DNA from: Halanaerobium sp051746665
Lineage (GTDB): Bacteria > Bacillota > Halanaerobiia > Halanaerobiales > Halanaerobiaceae
Direction of reading: 5' to 3'
Length of the DNA: 5,218 nt
NCBI GenBank assembly: GCA_051746665.1
Contig: JBNJFG010000120.1
Span: 1 to 5,218, forward strand
Shown piece after piece: positions 1 through 5,218 of this stretch; the first letter of the stretch is position 1; each line of letters opens with the position of its first letter. The translations under genes were made by a program, and so were the position numbers. The notes beneath the pieces were generated by a model, which was given only the letters and a program-made list of their open reading frames with translations, searched no databases and was not told where the DNA came from.

Positions 1-154
1 TGAAGTTGATATTGCCAGTACGGGAGAAGTACTTACTTTAAAGCACAGAGCTTATTCCAGAGAGGCATTTACTCGTGGTGTTTTAATGAGTGCTGAGGCC
101 GTTTTAGATTTAGAGCCTGGATTTTATACATTCAGTCAGATTTTAAATAATTAA
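1..154 (+). CDS. dapB: 4-hydroxy-tetrahydrodipicolinate reductase, C-terminal end (partial)
   Basis: This is the last 50 codons of a gene that begins before the window; the reading frame starts at base 2 and stops with TAA at 152-154. The tail contains HRAYSREAFTRGVLMSAEAV followed by a Gly-Phe-Tyr-Thr segment. That matches the C-terminal helix and strand of DapB, where a conserved H-(R/K)-A-x-S-R-x-x-F-x-x-G stretch precedes the final 'GLYDM..VL'-like end. DapB is a cytoplasmic enzyme that reduces hydroxy-tetrahydrodipicolinate with NAD(P)H to tetrahydrodipicolinate, on the route to diaminopimelate and lysine. The nucleotide-binding and catalytic parts lie outside the window. The next gene, dapH, uses the DapB product and follows after 72 bases with no terminator, which supports the call and suggests one transcript. 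Confidence 0.87.
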   Translation, partial: EVDIASTGEVLTLKHRAYSREAFTRGVLMSAEAVLDLEPGFYTFSQILNN

Positions 155-226
155 AATAAGAATTATAATTTAAATCTTAATTTTAATAGATTAAATGTAA
201 ATAAAAATACAACTGGAGGCAAAAAC

Positions 227-925
227 ATGAATTCATATGATCTAATAGACTATATTTCTAATTCTACTAAAAAATCACCTGTTAAGTTCTATATTAAGGG
301 CGAAGGTCTAAAGGAAGTTTTAAGCACATACGAATATTATGGAGATGACAGCTCTGGGGTTGTTTTCTGCGAACTTAAAGAAGCAGAGGCACTTAAAGAG
401 GAGCTGGGAGATAAATTAAGTCAATCAAGAATTGAAATGGACAGATTAAATTCAGCTATACCTTTAGCAGATTACAGTCAGTACAACTGCCGAATTGAAC
501 CTGGAGTTCAGATTAGAGATCAGGTTGAAATTGGAGACGGCTGTGTTTTAATGATGGGTGCTGTAATCAACATTGGTGCTAAAATCGGGGCCAATACAAT
601 GATTGATATGAATACTGTGCTCGGAGGTCGGGCTACAGTCGGTGATAACTGCCATATTGGTGCTGGAACTGTTTTAGCTGGTGTTATTGAACCTCCTAGT
701 GCTGATCCGGTTATTGTAGAAGATAATGTTTTAATTGGTGCTAATGCAGTTGTTTTAGAAGGAGTTAAAATTGGTGAAGGGGCAGTTGTTGCAGCGGGTT
801 CTATTGTTATTGATGATGTTCCTGCAAACACTGTTTATGCTGGTGCTCCTGCTAAAAAGATTAAAGATGTGGATGATCAGACAAAGCAGAAAACTGAAGT
901 AATGGCAAGTTTACGCCAACTTTAA
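227..925 (+). CDS. dapH: 2,3,4,5-tetrahydropyridine-2,6-dicarboxylate N-acetyltransferase
   Basis: DapH transfers an acetyl group from acetyl-CoA to tetrahydrodipicolinate, giving N-acetyl-2-amino-6-oxopimelate; this is the acetylase branch of diaminopimelate synthesis typical of many Firmicutes. The 232-residue length is close to the usual size of the family (about 235). Residues 1-80 form the alpha/beta N-terminal domain seen in DapH. From about residue 88 to 205 there are hexapeptide repeats of a left-handed beta-helix, including VEIGDG, AKIGAN, ATVGDN, VLIGAN and VKIGEG. The stretch MMGAVINIGAKIG (109-121), MIDMNTVLGGRATVG (125-139) and HIGAGTVLAGVIEPPSA (143-159) is the family signature that separates DapH from the succinyltransferase DapD. 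The ATG has TGGAGG at 214-219, seven bases upstream. Enzymes of this fold work as trimers in the cytoplasm. It follows dapB and precedes an aminotransferase suited to the next step. Confidence 0.95.
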   Translation: MNSYDLIDYISNSTKKSPVKFYIKGEGLKEVLSTYEYYGDDSSGVVFCELKEAEALKEELGDKLSQSRIEMDRLNSAIPLADYSQYNCRIEPGVQIRDQVEIGDGCVLMMGAVINIGAKIGANTMIDMNTVLGGRATVGDNCHIGAGTVLAGVIEPPSADPVIVEDNVLIGANAVVLEGVKIGEGAVVAAGSIVIDDVPANTVYAGAPAKKIKDVDDQTKQKTEVMASLRQL

Positions 926-942
926 AAGTTTACTCGAAGATT

Positions 943-971
943 AAGCTGGCCGGTTTTACTGGTCAGCTTTT
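943..971 (+). terminator. hairpin between dapH and the aminotransferase, weak terminator or attenuator
   Basis: AAGCTGGCC (943-951) pairs with GGTCAGCTT (961-969) with one G-T wobble. Three more inner pairs are possible (GGT with ACT), leaving a TTT loop at 955-957. The right arm runs into only four T bases (968-971) before AGTAAAA. It starts 18 bases after the dapH stop. The stem is convincing but the T-run is short, so it may terminate only part of transcription, act as an mRNA processing or stability element, or lower expression of the downstream gene. No good promoter is visible between it and the next start, which argues for read-through. Confidence 0.5.
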
Positions 972-1033
972 AGTAAAATAAGGCAGGCAGTTTATATTAA
1001 TTCCCAAATATATTTATAGAAGGTGTTTTAAAA

Positions 1034-2155
1034 ATGCGGTATTTAAAACTTTATAACAATTATGATTTTACAATCGAGAGGGCAGAAGGTGTCTATATTT
1101 ATGATACTGAAGGCAATAAATATATAGATACTTTTGCTGGAATTGGAGTGCTGGCCCTGGGCCACAGCCATCCTAAAGTTGTAAAAGAAATTTCTTCAAA
1201 ATTAGAGCGTTATGCTCACACCTCAAATTACTTTTTAGATGAGGATACAGAAAAAGTGGCAGAGTTGATTACCTCCGAAGGCGAAAAAGCATTTTTTGTT
1301 AATTCAGGGACTGAGGCCACAGAGCTGGCCCTAAAAATAATTAAAAAGAAAATTGGCGCTGGCCAGATTCTATTTTTCAGCAATTCTTTTCACGGCAGGA
1401 GTCTGGGAGCACTTTCAGTCAACGGTTTCCCTGGGATAAGAGATCAGTTTAAGCCGCTGATTCCTGGTACAGTTGAGGCGGAATTTAATGATGTTGAAAG
1501 CCTAAAAGAAACTGCAGCTAATAATCCTGATATTAAAGCTGTTTTCTTTGAGCCGCTTCAGGGCTCAGGTGGGGTCCAGCCTGCATCAGCAGAATTTATA
1601 GCTGAACTTAAAAATCAGATTGCAGCCAATGACTGGATTTTAGCCTGTGATGAAGTGCAGGCAGGTTTATATAGAACTTCTAAAAGATATTCTTTTGAAC
1701 ATTTCGATCTAAAACCGGATCTGATTACTGTGGCTAAAGCACTTGGTGGAGGTCTACCGCTTGGAGCAGTAATTATGGCTGGAGAAATGACAGAAGTACT
1801 GGAATCGGGTGATCATGGTTCAACCTTTGCCCCTAATCCTCTTGCTTTAAGAGGTGCTAAAGTTGTTTTAGAAGAACTAAAAACTATGGAGGCTTCGATT
1901 GCTGAACGAGGAGAATATTTTTTAAATAAATTAAAAGAGCTTGAATCTGAAAAAATTAAAGAAGTTAGAGGAATTGGTTTAATGCTGGGAATTCAGTTAA
2001 AAGAAGAGATTCCTAACTTAAGAGATCAGGCGCAGGCTGAAGGAGTATTACTTAATATTGTTAAAGGCAAAGTAATCCGCTTTTTACCGGCTCTTAATAT
2101 TACTAAGTTTGAAATTGATGAGCTAGTAGAGAAATTGGTAAAGATCTTAAACTGA
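1034..2155 (+). CDS. class III PLP aminotransferase, ArgD-like; likely N-acetyl-diaminopimelate (and/or N-acetylornithine) aminotransferase
   Basis: This is a cytoplasmic pyridoxal-phosphate enzyme of the acetylornithine aminotransferase family. Visible landmarks in the 373 residues are the opening GVYIYDTEGNKYID (19-32), GHSHPKVV (43-50), the cofactor phosphate-binding NSGTEA (90-95), FHGRS (119-123), EPLQGSGG (173-180), DEVQAG (206-211, Asp206 facing the pyridine nitrogen), and Lys235 in VAKALGGG as the Schiff-base lysine. HGSTF (261-265) and RFLPALNI (349-356) follow. It is slightly shorter than common ArgD proteins (about 380-400), mainly at the N-terminus, but complete. AGGTG at 1021-1025 lies eight bases before the ATG. 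The family alone points to acetylornithine aminotransferase. The position directly after dapH, whose product must be transaminated next, suggests N-acetyl-LL-diaminopimelate aminotransferase; E. coli ArgD is known to serve both pathways. Sequence alone cannot settle the substrate. A strong terminator follows. Confidence 0.88.
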   Translation: MRYLKLYNNYDFTIERAEGVYIYDTEGNKYIDTFAGIGVLALGHSHPKVVKEISSKLERYAHTSNYFLDEDTEKVAELITSEGEKAFFVNSGTEATELALKIIKKKIGAGQILFFSNSFHGRSLGALSVNGFPGIRDQFKPLIPGTVEAEFNDVESLKETAANNPDIKAVFFEPLQGSGGVQPASAEFIAELKNQIAANDWILACDEVQAGLYRTSKRYSFEHFDLKPDLITVAKALGGGLPLGAVIMAGEMTEVLESGDHGSTFAPNPLALRGAKVVLEELKTMEASIAERGEYFLNKLKELESEKIKEVRGIGLMLGIQLKEEIPNLRDQAQAEGVLLNIVKGKVIRFLPALNITKFEIDELVEKLVKILN

Positions 2156-2182
2156 AATTAATTTGATAAATCTAAATCATAC

Positions 2183-2223
2183 GAGGACATTTAGCTTTTT
2201 AAAAGCTTTAATGTCCTCTTTTT
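2183..2223 (+). terminator. intrinsic terminator of the lysine operon
   Basis: GAGGACATT (2183-2191) pairs perfectly with AATGTCCTC (2210-2218). Inside it, AGCTTT pairs with AAAGCT around a tiny loop, with a small T/TT internal bulge between the two helices. Five T bases (2219-2223) follow. It sits 27 bases after the aminotransferase stop. On the opposite strand the stem is followed by CGTATGA with no T-run, so it should work well only for rightward transcription and is not an obvious terminator for the convergent recombinase gene. Confidence 0.88.
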
Positions 2224-2242
2224 ATATTTAAAATATTTACTT

Positions 2243-3181
2243 TTAAAAATCTGGCATTTCATCAATAGCACTTTTCTTTTCTTCAGTATCAACGTGAGTG
2301 TAAATTTGAGTTGTAGAAAGATTGGCATGACCCAAAAGATCCTGCAGTACTTTAATGTCTTTAGTCTGACGATAAAGAGTTGAAGCAAAAGTATGGCGGA
2401 GTTTATGAGGAGTTATTTTATCAGCCCTGCTTAGACCTGCTTTTTTTGCATATTTTTTAACGAAAAGTTGAATAGTTCTCGGATTAATTCTGCGGCCGTG
2501 ACGGGAAATAAAAACTGCCTGTCTGGCATCACTTTCCTTAATTTTAATTGAATTTCTTTCCCTCATATAACGTCTAATCGCTAAAACAACATCATTATGC
2601 AGCGGTACATAGCGCTCCTTTTTACCCTTACCATAAAACTTAATCGAACCATCTTCAAAATCAATATTATCAAAATCTAAATTAACAAGCTCTGAGATGC
2701 GGAGGCCGGCATAGAGAAAAAGCTTGACTATTGCCAGGTCACGCAGGCGGTTGATGCCCCCATGATCGTCAATAGCCTGAATGAATTTCTGAGCTTCTTT
2801 GAGTTTTAGATAAATTGGCTCCAGCCTGGTATCTGTTTTACTGCTTTCTATTGCTTCAGCCGGATTCTTATCTACAATTCCATAATGGAGGAGATACTTA
2901 TAAAAAGAACGGACCGCAAAGAGTTTTCTATTTCTGGTAACTGCCTTATTATCATTAATTATTACCGCATCAGCTAAAAACTCTGAGATATCAAGCCGAT
3001 CAACATCATCAGCTTTAAATCCCTCTTCAAAATCTAATTCTTCTCTAAGATATTTATGTAATTGATGTAAGTCACTATTATATTCTTTAATAGTTAATTG
3101 AGAATAACCTTTTTCTACACCAAGATATTTTTTAAATTTATTTATAGCCTGTAAAAAATCTAGTTGAGAAATTTTAATCAC
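2243..3181 (-). CDS. Xer-family tyrosine recombinase (XerC/XerD-like)
   Basis: This is a site-specific recombinase of the tyrosine family, of the kind that resolves chromosome dimers at dif sites with FtsK. Numbered from the GTG at 3179-3181 it has 312 residues, slightly more than the usual 295-305. Residues 8-100 form the helical N-terminal DNA-binding domain, ending in NRKLFAVRSFYKYL. The catalytic domain follows and holds the full set of residues: Arg161 (AGLRISEL), Lys185 (GKGKKER), His259 and Arg262 (TPHKLRHTFA), His285 (LLGHANLSTTQ) and the nucleophile Tyr294. The gene lies alone, convergent with the lysine genes and divergent from clpB. I see no att site, excisionase or phage gene nearby, which favours a housekeeping Xer enzyme over a prophage integrase. 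Which paralogue (XerC, XerD or a single-Xer type) cannot be told from this sequence. The start is uncertain: GTG is the only standard start between the upstream stop and the domain, but it lies inside the ribosome binding site, and an ATT three codons later is better spaced. Confidence 0.9.
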   Translation of the reverse strand: MIKISQLDFLQAINKFKKYLGVEKGYSQLTIKEYNSDLHQLHKYLREELDFEEGFKADDVDRLDISEFLADAVIINDNKAVTRNRKLFAVRSFYKYLLHYGIVDKNPAEAIESSKTDTRLEPIYLKLKEAQKFIQAIDDHGGINRLRDLAIVKLFLYAGLRISELVNLDFDNIDFEDGSIKFYGKGKKERYVPLHNDVVLAIRRYMRERNSIKIKESDARQAVFISRHGRRINPRTIQLFVKKYAKKAGLSRADKITPHKLRHTFASTLYRQTKDIKVLQDLLGHANLSTTQIYTHVDTEEKKSAIDEMPDF

Positions 3182-3187
3182 ATCCTT
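3177..3187 (-). promoter_or_regulatory. unusual Shine-Dalgarno of the recombinase gene, overlapping its apparent GTG start
   Basis: Read on the minus strand, this is AAGGATGTGAT, matching the ideal anti-16S sequence AAGGAGGTGAT at 10 of 11 positions. The apparent GTG start (3179-3181) is part of this element, which leaves no normal spacer. The in-frame ATT at 3170-3172 lies eight bases after GGATG, the expected distance. An ATG also overlaps (ATGTGA) but is followed at once by a stop. Either a rare ATT start is used or the GTG is read with an atypically short spacer. Confidence 0.5.
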
Positions 3188-3287
3188 TGAGTTAGTGAAT
3201 CATTTCTTTTTAACCAGGTACAAAAATATAATCACTTCTATACTTATATTTATTCAATTAAAAACCTTAAAATCCTCTATTTTAACT

Positions 3288-3304
3288 CTTGACCTTCTCT
3301 GACC
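3288..3304 (-). promoter_or_regulatory. CtsR-type operator at the clpB promoter
   Basis: Read on the minus strand, this is GGTCAGA-GAA-GGTCAAG, two heptads three bases apart. The known CtsR operator is a tandem heptad, (A/G)GTCAAA-NAN-(A/G)GTCAAA. Each half differs from GGTCAAA at a single position and the spacer fits NAN. It covers the -35 hexamer and the first ten bases of the spacer of the clpB promoter, where a bound repressor would block RNA polymerase. CtsR is the Firmicute repressor of clp genes and releases DNA on heat stress. No ctsR gene is in this window. Confidence 0.78.
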
Positions 3305-3317
3305 TTTGTATTATAAT
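3289..3317 (+). promoter_or_regulatory. sigma-A type promoter of clpB
   Basis: A -35 TTGACC (3289-3294) and a consensus -10 TATAAT (3312-3317) are separated by 17 bases, the optimal spacing. Transcription should begin near 3324, giving a leader of about 60 bases before the clpB start. The near-consensus hexamers imply a strong vegetative promoter held down by the overlapping CtsR-type operator, rather than a promoter needing an alternative sigma factor. Confidence 0.85.
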
Positions 3318-3382
3318 TGTTATAGAAAACAAATAATAAAATATATAAAATTGAATAGTTTAGATCAAAGGAGGAATAAAAG

Positions 3383-5218
3383 ATGGATATGGAAAAGTTT
3401 ACACGTAAAGCACAGCAGAGTCTGGTAGAAGCACAGAATATTGCTAAAGACTATCAGCATCAGGAAATATTTCCTTCCCATTTATTTAAAGCTTTATTAA
3501 ATCAGGATGATGGGATAGTAATCCCACTGCTGCAGAAGGCTGAAGCAAATCTGGCAGAACTTAAGGCAGAAAATGAAGATTTACTGCAGAAACTGCCTCA
3601 GGTTTATTCTGAAAATGGTGGACAGGCATATATGTCACATCAGTTAAATGAGATTATGCGAGAAGCTGAAAAACAGGCCGAAGGACTTGGAGATCAATAT
3701 GTTTCAACTGAACATTTTCTGCTTGCTATTTTAAAAAGCAGAAAAACTGACTTAGGTAAAATGCTCTATCAGAAAAATATAAACTACAATGCTTTAAAAC
3801 AGATCATCCAGGAAGTTCGCGGGGGAAGTAAAATTGATTCTCAGCAGGGAGAAGAAGGTTTTAATGTTTTAGAAAAGTTTACAATTGATATAACAGAGCT
3901 TGCTAAAAAAGGTAAGCTGGATCCTGTTATCGGTCGAGATAATTTAATCAGAAGAGTGATGCAGGTTCTTTCCCGCCGCCGCAAAAATAATCCGGTTTTA
4001 ATTGGTGAGCCCGGTGTAGGAAAAACTGCGATTGCAGAAGGACTGGCACAAAGAATTGTTAATGGTGATGTTCCAGAAGGCTTAAAGAATAAAAAGGTAA
4101 TTTCACTGGACATGGGTTCTTTAGTTGCCGGCACCAAATTTAGAGGTGAGTTTGAAGAAAGACTAAAATCAGTTTTAAAAGAGATTAAAAAGGCAGAAGG
4201 TCAGATTATTCTCTTTATTGATGAGATGCATACTTTAGTTGGAGCCGGTGCCACAGAAGGTTCAATGGATGCAGCAAATCTTTTAAAACCAGCTCTAGCC
4301 CGAGGAGAACTGCACTGTGTCGGAGCAACAACCTTAGCCGAATATAGAAAGCATATAGAAAAAGATGCAGCTTTAGAGAGAAGATTCCAGCCGGTCCAGG
4401 TATCTGAGCCTGATATCGAAGATACAGTTTCTATCCTCAGAGGTTTAAAAGAAAAATACGAGATTCACCATGGAATTAAAATTACGGATAATGCAATTGT
4501 AGCAGCAGCAAAACTTTCTGACCGCTATTTAACAGAAAGATTTCTGCCTGACAAGGCAATTGATTTAATTGATGAAGCAGCTTCTAAAATTAGAATTGAA
4601 ATTGATTCGATGCCGATCGAAATTGATGAACTTGATCGTAAGGTTAGAAGGTTAGAAACAGAAAAAGAAGCTTTAAAAAATGAGGATACCGAAGAGGCTC
4701 AGCAGAGACTCAAAGAAATTGAAGAAAATCTACAGGAATTAAAGGATAAGCGTGATCCACTGCGCTTAAAATGGAAGAATGAAAAAGATCAGCTTGCTAA
4801 AATGCAGGAGCTAAAAGAACAGATAGACCAGATTGAATATCAGGCAGAAGCTGCAGAAAGAGAAGCAAATTATGAAGAAGCAGCCAGACTGCGCTATGGT
4901 AAATTAAATGAGCTGCGTAAAGAGCTGGCTGAAGTCAGCCAAAAAGTAGAAGATTCACAGCAGGATTCAAATCATCTGGTTAAAGAAGAAGTTACAGAAG
5001 AAGATATAGCTGAAATTGTTTCGATGTGGACAGATATTCCACTGCAGAAACTGATGGAAGCAGAAAAAGAAAAATTGATTCATTTAGAAGATGAATTAGA
5101 AAAAAGAGTTGTTGGTCAGCATGATGCAGTTAAAGCAGTCAGTAATGCAATCCGCCGCTCTCGTACCGGTCTCCAGGATGCAGATCGACCACTTGCTTCC
5201 TTTATGTTTATGGGACCA
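3383..5218 (+). CDS. clpB: ATP-dependent disaggregase chaperone ClpB (partial, C-terminus outside window)
   Basis: ClpB is a cytoplasmic hexameric AAA+ machine that pulls proteins out of aggregates together with DnaK. The first 612 codons are present, out of about 860 usual. Residues 1-148 are the Clp N-domain with two repeats. AAA domain 1 has Walker A GEPGVGKT (208-215), pore loop GTKFRGEFEER (250-260), Walker B LFIDE (277-281) with catalytic Glu281, GATT (314-317) and arginine fingers Arg333-Arg334. Residues about 411-530 form the long coiled-coil middle domain, including ALERR-independent heptads and NYEEAARLRYGKLNEL; this long insert separates ClpB from ClpC and ClpA. AAA domain 2 begins with VVGQHDAVKAV (576-586) and the window ends at Met-Gly-Pro, just before its Walker A. 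AAAGGAGG at 3367-3374 is eight bases before the first ATG and fourteen before the second (3389), so the first is chosen. Control is probably by CtsR. Confidence 0.96.
   Translation, partial: MDMEKFTRKAQQSLVEAQNIAKDYQHQEIFPSHLFKALLNQDDGIVIPLLQKAEANLAELKAENEDLLQKLPQVYSENGGQAYMSHQLNEIMREAEKQAEGLGDQYVSTEHFLLAILKSRKTDLGKMLYQKNINYNALKQIIQEVRGGSKIDSQQGEEGFNVLEKFTIDITELAKKGKLDPVIGRDNLIRRVMQVLSRRRKNNPVLIGEPGVGKTAIAEGLAQRIVNGDVPEGLKNKKVISLDMGSLVAGTKFRGEFEERLKSVLKEIKKAEGQIILFIDEMHTLVGAGATEGSMDAANLLKPALARGELHCVGATTLAEYRKHIEKDAALERRFQPVQVSEPDIEDTVSILRGLKEKYEIHHGIKITDNAIVAAAKLSDRYLTERFLPDKAIDLIDEAASKIRIEIDSMPIEIDELDRKVRRLETEKEALKNEDTEEAQQRLKEIEENLQELKDKRDPLRLKWKNEKDQLAKMQELKEQIDQIEYQAEAAEREANYEEAARLRYGKLNELRKELAEVSQKVEDSQQDSNHLVKEEVTEEDIAEIVSMWTDIPLQKLMEAEKEKLIHLEDELEKRVVGQHDAVKAVSNAIRRSRTGLQDADRPLASFMFMGP

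Larger units (their letters stand above)
3182..3382. other. divergent intergenic region between the recombinase gene and clpB
   Basis: This is a 201-base AT-rich control region. The right half carries the clpB promoter, a CtsR-type operator and the clpB leader. The left half should hold the recombinase promoter. On the minus strand the best candidates are a TTGAAT and a TATATT, but their spacing is about 21 bases, so I do not call one. No CIRCE repeat (TTAGCACTC-N9-GAGTGCTAA) or dif-like site is visible. Confidence 0.7.

Noticed and set aside
155..226. A terminator or riboswitch between dapB and dapH
   Set aside because: The gap is only 72 bases of nearly pure A and T with no GC-containing stem, and is too short for a lysine riboswitch.
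520..831. Open frame on the minus strand inside dapH
   Set aside because: It is the reverse shadow of the repetitive beta-helix codons. The product is low-complexity (Ala, Pro, Thr, Ile) and the dapH match on the other strand is clear.
2191..2388. Small minus-strand frame at the 3' end of the recombinase gene
   Set aside because: It overlaps the catalytic C-terminus of the recombinase in another frame and runs into the terminator. Its Lys/Leu-rich content reflects AT-rich DNA.
3200..3275. Recombinase promoter on the minus strand (TTGAAT and TATATT)
   Set aside because: The two hexamers are about 21 bases apart, too far for a normal promoter, and AT-rich DNA gives such matches by chance.
3182..3288. 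A dif or att site beside the recombinase gene
   Set aside because: I looked for two Xer-type arms around a 6-8 base centre and for direct repeats flanking the gene, and found no convincing candidate.
3362..3369. A second CtsR-like heptad (GATCAAA) just before the clpB ribosome binding site
   Set aside because: It is a single half-site with one mismatch and no partner at the three-base spacing. It is more simply read as the lead-in to AAAGGAGG.
3841..4137. Open frame on the minus strand inside clpB
   Set aside because: It lies wholly over the conserved first AAA domain of clpB, so it is a shadow. I see no family signature in its product.

Overview
The window is AT-rich DNA from a low-GC bacterium, most likely a Firmicute. 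It uses AGGAGG-type ribosome binding sites and consensus sigma-A promoter hexamers. It makes diaminopimelate by the acetylase (DapH) route, and its clpB promoter carries a site resembling the operator of CtsR, the Firmicute stress repressor. The protein style would fit the anaerobic Halanaerobiales or relatives, but that placement is a guess from memory and not shown by the sequence.

Left part (1-2223, + strand): the end of a lysine/diaminopimelate operon. It holds the 3' end of dapB (dihydrodipicolinate reductase), a complete dapH (tetrahydrodipicolinate N-acetyltransferase) and a complete class III PLP aminotransferase of the ArgD type. DapB makes tetrahydrodipicolinate and DapH acetylates it. 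The next step is transamination, so the aminotransferase is well placed to be the N-acetyl-diaminopimelate aminotransferase, possibly shared with arginine synthesis. A hairpin with a weak T-run lies between dapH and the aminotransferase. A strong intrinsic terminator ends the unit. The deacetylase that would complete the pathway is not in the window.

Middle (2243-3181, - strand): a complete Xer-type tyrosine recombinase, convergent with the lysine genes and divergent from clpB. All six expected active-site residues are present. Its start is odd: the only usual start codon (GTG) lies inside a near-perfect Shine-Dalgarno sequence, and an in-frame ATT sits at the ideal distance from it.

Right part (3182-5218, + strand): a 201-base divergent intergenic region followed by clpB. 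A consensus promoter (TTGACC, 17 bases, TATAAT) is overlapped by a tandem heptad matching the CtsR operator, so clpB is probably a CtsR-repressed heat-shock gene. The window cuts clpB after 612 codons, just before the second Walker A motif.

The genes are ordinary housekeeping functions. I see no mobile element, CRISPR array, RNA gene or clearly new system. The points that deserve a second look are the role of the aminotransferase, the recombinase start and the CtsR-type control of clpB.
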